A stretch of DNA of 64,000 nucleotides from Ramlibacter sp. GTDB taxonomy: Bacteria > Pseudomonadota > Gammaproteobacteria > Burkholderiales > Burkholderiaceae_C. How positions within the stretch are numbered: the first letter of the stretch is position 1; every line of letters begins with the position of its first letter. The stretch covers positions 992,001-1,056,000 of the forward strand of contig JAHBZM010000001.1 in the NCBI GenBank assembly GCA_019635435.1, given 5' to 3'. This document shows positions 1-7,668 of this stretch, piece by piece. The notes beneath the pieces were generated by a model. It was not told where the DNA came from, did not search any database, and worked only from the letters and a program-made list of their open reading frames with translations. The position numbers and the translations under genes were made by a program.

Positions 1-1
1 C

Positions 2-451
2 GGCGGCGACACCGCGGCGTTTGACGCGGTCAAGCCCACCGGCATGGCTTTTGCGCGGGCCTTCACGCGGCTGGGCGACAGTGGCGCCGGCCAGCTGGCC
101 AAGATGGTCAACCAGATCGCCATTGCAGGCCTGGTGCAGGGCCTGAGCGAGGCCATTGCCTTCGGGCAAAAGGCCGGGCTGGACATGACCCAGGTGCTGG
201 AGGTGATCGGCAAGGGCGCGGCCCAGAGCTGGCAGATGGACAATCGTGGCAAGACCATGATTGCCGACCAGTTCGAGTTCGGCTTCGCCGTGGACTGGAT
301 GCGCAAGGACCTCGGGCTGGTGCTGGACGAGGCCAAGCGCAACGGCGCCCGGGTGCCCGTCACGGCGCTGGTGGACCAGTTCTATGCCGACGTGCAGGCG
401 CTCGGCGGCCAGCGCTGGGACACTTCCAGCCTGATCCGCCGGCTCAAGTAG
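2..451 (+). CDS. 3-hydroxyisobutyrate dehydrogenase-family oxidoreductase (C-terminal part)
   Basis: This is the C-terminal part of an NAD(P)-dependent beta-hydroxyacid dehydrogenase; the reading frame is open to the left edge, so the gene starts outside the window. Seen: about 149 codons beginning GGDTAAFDAVKP, then GAGQLAKMVNQ, which carries the family's catalytic lysine, followed by the all-helical C-terminal domain ending SSLIRRLK. The N-terminal Rossmann domain is missing from view. The family oxidises 3-hydroxyisobutyrate, tartronate semialdehyde or related acids; the exact substrate cannot be told from this half. A hairpin lies just past its stop codon. Confidence 0.85.
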   Translation, partial: GGDTAAFDAVKPTGMAFARAFTRLGDSGAGQLAKMVNQIAIAGLVQGLSEAIAFGQKAGLDMTQVLEVIGKGAAQSWQMDNRGKTMIADQFEFGFAVDWMRKDLGLVLDEAKRNGARVPVTALVDQFYADVQALGGQRWDTSSLIRRLK

Positions 452-458
452 GGGCCGT

Positions 459-501
459 AAAAAAGGCGTGGATTGCTACCGGATTGATAGCAAACCACGC
501 C
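459..501 (-). terminator. Rho-independent terminator of the yraN-gmhA-dolP group
   Basis: A two-part hairpin reads GGCGTGG (465-471) and TTGCTA (473-478), a 9-nt loop, TAGCAA (488-493) and CCACGCC (495-501). Read on the minus strand it is followed directly by six T residues (plus-strand A at 459-464). That is the layout of an intrinsic terminator for the leftward dolP gene, which ends at 532. The inner stem belongs to the dispersed GCTA...TAGC palindrome family described in the findings. Confidence 0.8.
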
Positions 502-531
502 CGCGGGGCCTGGACTACAGCCTGATTGGGC

Positions 532-1185
532 TCAGTTTTTAGGCGCGCTGGCCGCGGCGGCCGGCTGCGAAGGCTGGGGCAGCATGCGTTGCAGCTCTTC
601 CTCGCTGATGATTTCCAGGATCCGCACCACGCGCTGCACGCCGCCCACGGTGCGGGTGATCGCGGTGGCGCGGTCGGCCTCGCGCTGGGTGACCCGGCCC
701 ATGAGGAAGGTGGTGCCGCGTTCGGTGACCACCTTGAAGGCATTGGCGTACAGGTCGCGCGCGTCGACCAGCGAGGCCTTGACCTTGCCCGTGACCAGCA
801 CGTCCGACGAGCGCTGGCCCAGCGTGGAGTTGCCCATCACGCCCAGCTCGTTGACGATGGCGCGCACGTTCTCCACGCGGCTCACCGTCTGCTCCACGAG
901 CTGCTTGGCCTGCTCGGACGGCACCTCGCCGGTCAGCAGCACCTGGCGGTTGTAGCTGGTCACGTTGACGTGGCCGCGCTCGCCCAGGGCGTCGCGCAGG
1001 CGGCTGGCGGCGCGCAGCTCGATGCCCTCATCCTCCAGCTGGGCGCCCGAGGTCCGGCGGTCGGTGGCCACCAGGGTGCCCACGGCCGCGCCGCCGAACA
1101 GCAGCGGGGCACAGGCGCTCAGCGAGGCCGTCAGGGCCGCGGCCGCCAGGAGGGACGACAGCAGTCTTGCGGTGTTCAGTTTCAT
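532..1185 (-). CDS. dolP: BON-domain outer-membrane lipoprotein (DolP/YraP family)
   Basis: Predicted lipoprotein of 217 residues with two BON domains, a family that binds anionic phospholipid and supports outer-membrane integrity in Gram-negative bacteria. Seen: an N-terminal signal with lipobox LSAC (lipidated Cys25), then BON repeats at about residues 48-115 and 125-195, and a low-complexity Ala/Pro tail. Its start overlaps the end of gmhA by 4 bp (ATGA), so the two are translationally coupled. The order yraN-gmhA/diaA-dolP is the same as in the E. coli yraN-diaA-dolP cluster, which supports the call. It is the last gene of the group; a terminator follows. Confidence 0.88.
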   Translation of the reverse strand: MKLNTARLLSSLLAAAALTASLSACAPLLFGGAAVGTLVATDRRTSGAQLEDEGIELRAASRLRDALGERGHVNVTSYNRQVLLTGEVPSEQAKQLVEQTVSRVENVRAIVNELGVMGNSTLGQRSSDVLVTGKVKASLVDARDLYANAFKVVTERGTTFLMGRVTQREADRATAITRTVGGVQRVVRILEIISEEELQRMLPQPSQPAAAASAPKN

Positions 1186-1781
1186 GTCGGGGTTTCCTGT
1201 TCTCCGAGAAGTTGGGTGTCCACGCCATCGCAGATGCAGTGCAGCGCGAGGATGTGGACTTCCTGAATGCGGGCCGTGCGCTCGTGCGGCACGCAGATGT
1301 GCACGTCGGTCTCGCGCAGCGCCTGGCCGGTCTTGCCGCCGCCGCGTCCGGTCAGCGCCACCACGGTCATTTCGCGCTCGTGCGCGGCCGTGATGGCGGC
1401 CAGCACATTGGCCGAGTTGCCGCTGGTGGACAGCGCCAGCAGCACGTCGCCGGCCTGGCCCAGCGCCCGCACCTGCTTGGCGAAGATCGCGTTGTAGTCG
1501 TAGTCGTTGGCAATGGCCGTGAGGATGGAGCTGTCGGTGGTCAGCGCGATCGCGCCCAGCTCGGGCCGCTCGCGCTCGAACCGGCCCACGAATTCAGCCG
1601 AGAAATGCTGGGCGTCGGCGGCCGAGCCGCCATTGCCGCAGGCCAGCACCTTGCCCCCGCTGGTCACGCAGGCCAGGATGGCCTGCACCGCGGAGGCGAT
1701 CGGTTTGCTGAGGGCCTGCGCCGCCTGGTATTTGAGGTCGGCGCTGTCAATGAAATGTTGTTGGATGCGTTGCTCGAGCAT
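1182..1781 (-). CDS. SIS-domain protein, GmhA/DiaA family (phosphoheptose isomerase-like)
   Basis: A 199-residue sugar-isomerase (SIS) domain protein. Seen: the phosphosugar-binding segment ACGNGGSAADAQHF near residue 50, LSTSGNSANV near 117, and the C-terminal IQEVHILALHCICDGVD helix typical of GmhA/DiaA. GmhA converts sedoheptulose 7-phosphate to the heptose phosphate precursor of LPS core; DiaA is a DnaA-binding paralogue encoded between yraN and dolP in E. coli. The gene position here (yraN, this gene, dolP) matches diaA, but sequence alone does not separate the two roles. The start at 1781 is an ATG. Overlaps dolP by 4 bp. Confidence 0.82.
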   Translation of the reverse strand: MLEQRIQQHFIDSADLKYQAAQALSKPIASAVQAILACVTSGGKVLACGNGGSAADAQHFSAEFVGRFERERPELGAIALTTDSSILTAIANDYDYNAIFAKQVRALGQAGDVLLALSTSGNSANVLAAITAAHEREMTVVALTGRGGGKTGQALRETDVHICVPHERTARIQEVHILALHCICDGVDTQLLGEQETPT

Positions 1782-1826
1782 GGCTGGCGATGATACCCCC
1801 CGGCTGTTGCGGGCAGGTGTAGGACA

Positions 1827-2213
1827 TCAGGAATTCCCCGACGCGTCAAAGGCCGCCCGCAGCCACTCGATGCCGCCCGCGTCCAGCAGCACCGCGTCAA
1901 AGCGGCAGGGCGGCGGGCTGGCCAGGCGCTGCAGGTAGTGGCGCGCCGCGAAAATGATGCGCCGCTGCTTGACGCCGCTGATGCTGGCGCCCGCGCCGCC
2001 ATGCGAGCTGCGGGTGCGCTGGCGCACCTCGACAAACACCAGGGTGCCGTCGCGCTCGCGCATCACCAGGTCGATCTCGCCGCCGCCGCGCCCCGGGGTC
2101 CGATAATTGCGCGTCACCAGCCGCAAGCCCGCGGCCTGCAGGTGCGCCAGCGCGCGGTCTTCGGCGGCGTCGCCGCGCTGTTTGGTGGTGGGACCGGTTT
2201 TGAGGAAATCCAT
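1827..2213 (-). CDS. yraN: YraN family (UPF0102) nuclease-fold protein
   Basis: A 128-residue protein of the UPF0102/YraN family, which has an endonuclease-like fold and no settled function. Seen: the family's N-terminal GDAAEDRALAHLQAAGL, then GEIDLVMRERDGTLVFVEVRQR, containing the acidic and E-V-R/K residues that correspond to a PD-(D/E)XK-type active site, and a basic HYLQRL segment. It starts at an ATG whose first base is shared with the divergent rsmI start codon at 2213; this yraN-rsmI divergence is common in proteobacteria. It is the first gene of the leftward yraN-gmhA-dolP group, with 45 bp before gmhA. Confidence 0.88.
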   Translation of the reverse strand: MDFLKTGPTTKQRGDAAEDRALAHLQAAGLRLVTRNYRTPGRGGGEIDLVMRERDGTLVFVEVRQRTRSSHGGAGASISGVKQRRIIFAARHYLQRLASPPPCRFDAVLLDAGGIEWLRAAFDASGNS

Positions 2214-3118
2214 TGAGCGCTTCTTTTGCTTCTGCCCTGGGTGCCGCGCGCGAGGCGGCGGCGTCCCAGCATTATCCGCAGGGCGCCCTCTATGTGGTGG
2301 CCACGCCCATCGGCAACCTGGCCGACATCAGCCTGCGGGCCCTGCATGTGCTGCAGCTGGCCGATGCCGTGGCCTGCGAGGACACCCGGCACACCCAGGC
2401 GCTGCTGCGCGCCTATGGCATCGACAAGACTTCGGGCCAGTTGCTGGCGGTTCACCAGCACAACGAATCGGAGGCGGCCCATGGCGTCATCGAGCGCCTG
2501 CGCGCCGGCCAGCGCGTGGCCTACGCCAGCGACGCCGGCACACCCGCCGTGAGCGACCCGGGCGCCCGGCTGGTGGCCGCGGTGCACGCGGCAGGCCTGC
2601 GCGCCCTGCCTTTGCCCGGGGCCAGCAGCATCACGTCGGCGCTCAGCGTGGCCGGCAGCGTGGCCGGCGATGGCGCCTTTGTGTTTGCGGGCTTCCTGCC
2701 AGCCAAGGCCGGCGAGCGTGACGAGGCGGTGCGTGCGCTGGCGCAGGAGGCGCGCACGGTGGTGCTGCTCGAGGCGCCCCACCGCATCGAGGCCCTGGCC
2801 CGGTCCCTGGCCGGGCTCGGTGAGCGTCCCGTGACGGTGGCGCGCGAAATCACCAAGCAGTTCGAGCAGGTGGCCACGCTGCCCAGCGCCGGCCTGGCGG
2901 ACTGGCTGGCGGCCGATCCGCAACACGGACGCGGCGAGTTCGTGCTGGTCCTGCATGCGGCAGTGCCGGTGGAGGCGGCGGACGACAGCCTGCGGGTGCT
3001 GTCCCTGCTGTTGAAGGAACTGCCGCTGAAAGGTGCCGTGAAACTCGCGGCCGACATCACGGGTGCGCCGCGCAACACGCTGTATGAGGCGGCCCTGCGC
3101 CTCAAGGCCGCCGGCTGA
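2213..3118 (+). CDS. rsmI: 16S rRNA (cytidine1402-2'-O)-methyltransferase RsmI
   Basis: A 301-residue tetrapyrrole-methylase-fold enzyme that methylates the ribose of C1402 in 16S rRNA using S-adenosylmethionine. Seen: LYVVATPIGNLADIS near residue 25, CEDTRHTQ, SDAGTPAVSDPGARL and PLPGASSITSALSVAG, the hallmark blocks of RsmI. The start is a TTG: an in-frame TGA at 2201 excludes anything longer, no ATG precedes the first motif, and a GAGGA ribosome-binding site at 2202-2206 is correctly spaced from TTG 2213. Divergent from yraN and sharing a base with its start codon. Confidence 0.93.
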   Translation: MSASFASALGAAREAAASQHYPQGALYVVATPIGNLADISLRALHVLQLADAVACEDTRHTQALLRAYGIDKTSGQLLAVHQHNESEAAHGVIERLRAGQRVAYASDAGTPAVSDPGARLVAAVHAAGLRALPLPGASSITSALSVAGSVAGDGAFVFAGFLPAKAGERDEAVRALAQEARTVVLLEAPHRIEALARSLAGLGERPVTVAREITKQFEQVATLPSAGLADWLAADPQHGRGEFVLVLHAAVPVEAADDSLRVLSLLLKELPLKGAVKLAADITGAPRNTLYEAALRLKAAG

Positions 3119-3135
3119 GGCGGGGCGCGCGGGGT

Positions 3136-5220
3136 TCAGACCGCCAGCGGGTCCACATCGACCGCCCAGCGGATCAGGCCTTTCTCGCGCGTGGCCTGCA
3201 GCACCGCCTGCCAGTGCGCGAGGAAGTGTTGCAGCGCCGAACGCGAAGCGCTTTCGACCAGCATCTGCGCGCGCTCCACGTTGGCCACGCGCTGCACGCT
3301 CATGGGCACGGCGGGGTACAGCGTGACGTGTTCGAAGGCTGCCACCTCCCGGGCGGCGGCGCTGGCCGCGGTGAGGAAGGCCTGGGCCGCTTCCTGGGTG
3401 CGGGCCTCGGCGCGCACCAGGGCCTGGAACGAAAACGGCGGCATGCCCGCCTGCTCGCGTTCCAGCAGCTGCTGAGCCGCAAACCCGGGGTAGTCGTGGC
3501 GTCGCAACGCCGTGAACAGCGGGTGCGTGGGGTGCCAGGTCTGCACCCACATCTCGCTCGCGCCGGCCTGGGCGGCGTCGCGCCCGGCCCGGCCCGCGGC
3601 CTGCATCAGCAGCGAAAACAGCCGTTCAGGGGCCCGGAAGTCGCTGGAAAAGAGCGCGGTGTCGGCATTGAGCGCCGCCACCAGCGTGATGCGCCGGAAG
3701 TCGTGCCCCTTGGTGATCATCTGGGTGCCCACCAGCACATCCACCTCCCCCGCATGAACCTGCGCCAGCTGCGAGGCCAGCGCGCCCTTGAGCCGCGTGG
3801 TGTCGGCGTCCATGCGGGCCACCCGCACGGGCTGGCCCTGTACATTGAGCGTGCCCTGCAGCAATGCAGCCAGGTGTTCTTCCAGCTGCTCGGTGCCGCG
3901 GCCCAGTGGCGTGATGTCCTGGTTGCCGCACGCGGGGCAGGCGCGCGGCACCCGCTCGGTGAAGCCACAGTGGTGGCAGCGCAGCGTGCGGTCCAGCTTG
4001 TGGAACACGCGGTAGGCGCTGCAGTGCGGGCATTCGCTTTTCCAGTCGCAGGCGCTGCAGGCCAGCACCGGGGCGTAGCCGCGCCGGTTCAGGAACACCA
4101 GCGACTGCTCGCCGCGCGCCAGCCGTTGCTGGATGGCGTCCAGCAACGCGCCGGAGAACACGGTCTTCTTCGGCTGCAGGTTCATGTCCACCAGGCGCAC
4201 CGCAGGGAAGCGGCCCGCGTCCGGCGTGCCCGGGCCCTGCCCGATGCGCGCGGCCATGACCAGGCGCTGGTAGCGGCCCTTCTCGCAGGCCTGCCAGCTT
4301 TCCAGCGAGGGCGTGGCCGAGCCCAGCAGGACGCGGGCGCCTTCCAGCTTGCCCCGGTACACGGCCAGGTCGCGCGCGGAGTAGCGCGCGCCTTCCTGCT
4401 GCTTGTAGCTGGGGTCGTGCTCCTCGTCCACCACGATCAGGCGCAGCGCGGGCAGCGCGGCGAACACGGCCATGCGGGTGCCCAGCACGATGCGCGCGGC
4501 GCCCGTATGGGCGGCTAGCCAGCTTTTCAGGCGCTGCGGGTGGGTCATGCCGCTGTGCAGCGAGACCACGGCTTCCGCGCCAAAGCGCTCGATGAAGCGC
4601 GCTTCGAGCTGGGGCGTGAGGTTGATCTCCGGGACCATCACCAGGGCCTGGGCATGGGGCTCGCGTGCCAGCAGGGTCTGCACGGCGTGCAGGTAGACCT
4701 CGGTCTTGCCGCTGCCCGTGGCGCCGTACAGCAGGAACGGGCCGCCACCGGCTTCCAGGGCCTCGAGCGCGCGGCCCTGTTCGGCGCTGAGCTGGATACT
4801 TCTTGTTTCAATTGACGGCAAAACCGCCGCGGACGTGGCCGGCGCGCTGGCCTGGCGCTTGAGCCGGCGAGCGATCTGCTGGCTCGACAGCCCTCTCAAC
4901 TGGGGGGGCAGCGCGGCCATGGCCACCTCGCCTGCGCCTCGCTGGTAATAGTTCGCTGAAAACGTAACGAGTTGTCTCCAGCTTTGGGGCAGAGGGGCAA
5001 TGCCTTCCAGCACCCCCGCAATGGGCTTGTCCTCGGCGGCCTCCCGCTGCGGACCTGGCATCTGCGGGTCGTCCCAGACCACGCCCAGGACTTCGCGCGA
5101 GCCCAGTGGTACACGCACCAATGTACCCGGTGGGAGTGGAAACTCACTTCGGTAGCTCAAGGGGCCGCTGATCGTGCTGTGGACCGGTGCAGCAACGAGG
5201 ACGGCAAGGCGGTGGGACAT
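3136..5220 (-). CDS. priA: Primosomal protein N' (replication restart helicase PriA)
   Basis: A 694-residue DEAH-type superfamily 2 helicase that recognises abandoned forks and reloads the replisome. Seen in order: N-terminal 3'-end DNA-binding domain; Walker A GATGSGKTEVYL; DEEH Walker B; the zinc-binding insertion with paired cysteines (CSACDWKSECPHC, then CHHC and CPAC); GTQMITKGHDF; and the QAAGRAGR motif VI. Length is typical of betaproteobacterial PriA. It is convergent with rsmI, 17 bp apart, and its promoter must lie in the AT-rich spacer at 5221-5587, which also holds DnaA boxes. Confidence 0.96.
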   Translation of the reverse strand: MSHRLAVLVAAPVHSTISGPLSYRSEFPLPPGTLVRVPLGSREVLGVVWDDPQMPGPQREAAEDKPIAGVLEGIAPLPQSWRQLVTFSANYYQRGAGEVAMAALPPQLRGLSSQQIARRLKRQASAPATSAAVLPSIETRSIQLSAEQGRALEALEAGGGPFLLYGATGSGKTEVYLHAVQTLLAREPHAQALVMVPEINLTPQLEARFIERFGAEAVVSLHSGMTHPQRLKSWLAAHTGAARIVLGTRMAVFAALPALRLIVVDEEHDPSYKQQEGARYSARDLAVYRGKLEGARVLLGSATPSLESWQACEKGRYQRLVMAARIGQGPGTPDAGRFPAVRLVDMNLQPKKTVFSGALLDAIQQRLARGEQSLVFLNRRGYAPVLACSACDWKSECPHCSAYRVFHKLDRTLRCHHCGFTERVPRACPACGNQDITPLGRGTEQLEEHLAALLQGTLNVQGQPVRVARMDADTTRLKGALASQLAQVHAGEVDVLVGTQMITKGHDFRRITLVAALNADTALFSSDFRAPERLFSLLMQAAGRAGRDAAQAGASEMWVQTWHPTHPLFTALRRHDYPGFAAQQLLEREQAGMPPFSFQALVRAEARTQEAAQAFLTAASAAAREVAAFEHVTLYPAVPMSVQRVANVERAQMLVESASRSALQHFLAHWQAVLQATREKGLIRWAVDVDPLAV

Positions 5221-5587
5221 CTGGAAGCGCAGGTTAGGGGGTCTTCTTCAGGTCAACTTACGGAAAAGCCCTTAAGTCTTTGATTTAAAAGCATTTTGAC
5301 AATGATTCAGGTTTTCTGTGGATAACTTTGTTGATAGATTGCCCTGACACGCTCCGAAGCCCCGAAAATCAAGGCCTTCACTGGATTGCCTTCAAAAAAA
5401 GCAATTCGATAAATCGTTATGAATCAAGGGCTTGGGCGCGCTATTGGTTTTATAGCAACGCCCGCCTCCGGGGGGTCTGTCTTCTGCGCCGCAGCACAAC
5501 TTTTGTGCATAAGTCAAGCGCGCTGGCAAAGTTTTTGCTGAGTGTGGGACCTAGGGTACACCCTGATGACGGTTCTGTGACAAGGCT
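5221..5587. other. AT-rich intergenic spacer with two consensus DnaA boxes
   Basis: This 367-bp spacer between priA and hemE has no credible gene. It is visibly AT-richer than its surroundings and contains TGTGGATAA at 5317-5325 and TGTGCATAA at 5504-5512. Read on the other strand both fit the DnaA-box consensus TTATNCACA exactly. It also carries one copy of the dispersed palindrome (5434-5463). It sits upstream of priA; on its right side hemE ends, so it is not the hemE promoter. Confidence 0.55.
5434..5463. repeat. GCTAT...ATAGC palindrome, intergenic copy
   Basis: Nested inverted repeat: GGGCG (5434-5438) and GCTAT (5440-5444), a 7-nt loop, ATAGC (5452-5456) and CGCCC (5459-5463). Same two-stem design as the copy at 465-501. 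It lies past the 3' end of hemE (minus strand) and could stop or stabilise that transcript, though there is no long T-run after it. Confidence 0.6.
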
Positions 5588-6676
5588 TTATCCGCGCATC
5601 TGGCGCGAGTGGGCATGCACCGCATCCACCAGCACTGCCACATGTTCCGGCGGGGTGTGCTGGCTGATGCCATGGCCCAGATTGAAGATGTGGCCAGTGC
5701 CCGGGCCGTCGCTGGCGTGGGGCGCGCCGAAGGCATCGAGCACCTTGGCGGCCTCGGTGCGTATCTGCGCGGGCGGCGCAAACAGCACATTCGGGTCCAG
5801 GTTGCCCTGCAGCGCCTTGCTGTGGCCCACCAGCGCGCGCGCCTGGCCCAGGTTGACCGTCCAGTCCACCCCCAGCACCTCGCAGTCCAGCGCGCCCATC
5901 TGCTGCAGCCACAGGCCACCGCCCTTGGTGAAGACGATGCGCGGGATCTTCACCCCGTCATGCTCGCGCCGCAGCTGGGCCAGCACGCGTTCGGTGTAGG
6001 CCAGGCTGAACTGCTGGAAGGCGCCATCGGCCAGCACGCCGCCCCAGCTGTCGAAAATCATCACGGCCTGGGCCCCGGCCTCGATCTGTGCATTGAGGTA
6101 GGCGGCCACGGCGTCGGCGTTGATGGCCAGCATGTGGTGCATCAGGTCGGGGCGGCTGTACAGCATGGACTTGACCAGGCGGTAGTCGTCCGAGCCCGCG
6201 CCTTCGACCATGTAGCAGGCCAGCGTCCAGGGGCTGCCCGAAAACCCGATCAGGGGCACGCGGCCGTTCAGGGCCTTGCGGATCGAGGTGACGGCATCAA
6301 ACACATATTTGAGCTTGTTCAGGTCGGGTACCTGCAGCGCCCTGACCGCCGCCTCGTCGCGCACCGGGGAGGCAAACTTCGGGCCCTCGCCCAGCGCAAA
6401 ACTCAGGCCCAGGCCCATGGCGTCGGGCACGGTCAGGATGTCGCTGAACAGGATGGCCGCGTCCAGCGCATAGCGCTCAAGCGGCTGCAGCGTGACTTCG
6501 GTTGCGTAGTCCACGTTGGTGGCCAGCCCCATGAAGCTGCCGGCCCGGGCCCGGGTCTCGCGGTACTCGGGCAGGTAGCGGCCCGCCTGGCGCATCAGCC
6601 AGACCGGCGTGTGGGGCGTGGAAAGGCGCCAGCAGGCGCGCAGGAAGGTGTCGTTTTTCAGGGGCGGGAAGCTCAT
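5588..6676 (-). CDS. hemE: Uroporphyrinogen decarboxylase
   Basis: A 362-residue TIM-barrel enzyme that removes four acetate carboxyl groups from uroporphyrinogen III to give coproporphyrinogen III in heme synthesis; cytoplasmic, cofactor-free. Seen: the signature LMRQAGRYLPEYRE near residue 27, SDILTVPDAMGLGLSF with the substrate-positioning aspartate, GFSGSPWTLACYMVEG, and the C-terminal FNLGHGI. The open frame extends far upstream, but the family's N-terminus and the ATG at 6676 (MSFPPLKNDTFL) fix the start. It follows the alpha/beta-hydrolase gene by 38 bp on the same strand. Confidence 0.95.
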   Translation of the reverse strand: MSFPPLKNDTFLRACWRLSTPHTPVWLMRQAGRYLPEYRETRARAGSFMGLATNVDYATEVTLQPLERYALDAAILFSDILTVPDAMGLGLSFALGEGPKFASPVRDEAAVRALQVPDLNKLKYVFDAVTSIRKALNGRVPLIGFSGSPWTLACYMVEGAGSDDYRLVKSMLYSRPDLMHHMLAINADAVAAYLNAQIEAGAQAVMIFDSWGGVLADGAFQQFSLAYTERVLAQLRREHDGVKIPRIVFTKGGGLWLQQMGALDCEVLGVDWTVNLGQARALVGHSKALQGNLDPNVLFAPPAQIRTEAAKVLDAFGAPHASDGPGTGHIFNLGHGISQHTPPEHVAVLVDAVHAHSRQMRG

Positions 6677-6714
6677 GCCCAGGATTGTCGCAGGCCGCCT
6701 GCCCGCGGCGGGGC

Positions 6715-7668
6715 TCAGGGCTTGAGCATGGCAATCTCGGCAAATGCCGCCAGCGCATCGAGCATCAGCTTGCGCGCCTTGTCGCTGGCGTGCTGCATCC
6801 GGGCAAAGTCGTGCGTCATGCGCGGCACGCCGAAGAACTCGCAGCGGGCGCCCACCATGCGCAGCCAGTCGTGCAGCTGGATCGCGTCGTCGTGGGCCAC
6901 GTCCTGCTCGGCCGCCACCAGCACGCTGACGGGCGGCGCCTGTGAGGGGGCATTGCCATGCATGAGCACGGCGCGCTCGTCCCAGATGTCCCAGCGGCCA
7001 CGCAGGAATCCTTGCCAGGCGCGAATCGCGTCGGCCCGGGAGAACACGGGCGACGGGGCGCAGCGGATGTAGCTGGCCGTGTTGAAGTCGGGTTTGACCA
7101 GCGGGTACAGGGCCAGCACCGCCTCCACGCTGCCCGGTTGCATGCGGCACAGCCGCCAGGCGGCCTGCAGCGCGGCATGGCCCCCGCTGCCGTCGCCGCC
7201 CACCAGCAGGCGGTAGGGGTTGACGCCCAGCTTGGCGCGCCCCTCCAGCAGCGTGCGCAGGGCCAGCAGCGCCGCTTCGCTGCCCTGCAGCAGCGGGCCC
7301 TCGGAGGCGGGAGGCAACTGCACACATGCCACCGCCACGCCCAGATCGTGGGCCAGCTGGCGGCACAGGCCATCGTGTGAGTCCAGCGTGCCCGTGGCCC
7401 AGCCGCCGCCCGGGAACCAGGCCATCAGGACCGGCTGGCTGGCGCCCGTGGGCCAGTGCAGGCGCGCGGGCAGGGTCATGCCGCTGGGCCGCAGCTTGAA
7501 ATCCCCCGAGGTCACGGGCACCAGCACCGAGGGCAGGCGCAGCGCCACGGCCGCGCTGCGCGCCAGGTGCGCGGCCAGGTCCGCGGGGTCAGCCGCGGGG
7601 TCAGCCGCGGGTGGCAGCTCGCGCTGGAGCTGGTCGATGAAGTCGTGCAGGTCGGGGTCGATCTGCAT
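6715..7668 (-). CDS. Alpha/beta-hydrolase of the HSL/acetyl-hydrolase type, altered active site
   Basis: A 317-residue protein with the layout of a hormone-sensitive-lipase-type alpha/beta-hydrolase. Seen: FPGGGW at residues 85-90 where the family has HGGG, GDGSGG at 158-163 where it has GDSAGG, an acidic segment EQDVAHDD near 250 and a C-terminal His in MTHDF. So the oxyanion-hole His is Pro and the Ser is one position late; a catalytic serine in the usual elbow is absent. Whether it is still an enzyme is open. Its ATG directly abuts the metY stop codon. Codons 22-30 come from a 12-bp tandem repeat (7581-7611). Confidence 0.7.
   Translation of the reverse strand: MQIDPDLHDFIDQLQRELPPAADPAADPADLAAHLARSAAVALRLPSVLVPVTSGDFKLRPSGMTLPARLHWPTGASQPVLMAWFPGGGWATGTLDSHDGLCRQLAHDLGVAVACVQLPPASEGPLLQGSEAALLALRTLLEGRAKLGVNPYRLLVGGDGSGGHAALQAAWRLCRMQPGSVEAVLALYPLVKPDFNTASYIRCAPSPVFSRADAIRAWQGFLRGRWDIWDERAVLMHGNAPSQAPPVSVLVAAEQDVAHDDAIQLHDWLRMVGARCEFFGVPRMTHDFARMQHASDKARKLMLDALAAFAEIAMLKP
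7581..7611. repeat. 12-bp tandem repeat inside the hydrolase gene
   Basis: The unit CCGCGGGGTCAG occurs at 7581-7592 and 7593-7604, followed by a partial third unit. On the coding strand it makes a repeated Pro-Ala-Ala-Asp segment near the N-terminus of the hydrolase. Four-codon units keep the frame, so copy number could vary without breaking the gene. Confidence 0.7.

Noticed and set aside
6677..7366. N-terminal extension of hemE in the same frame
   Set aside because: It overlaps the hydrolase gene on the same strand in another frame and lacks HemE homology; ATG 6676 fits the family.
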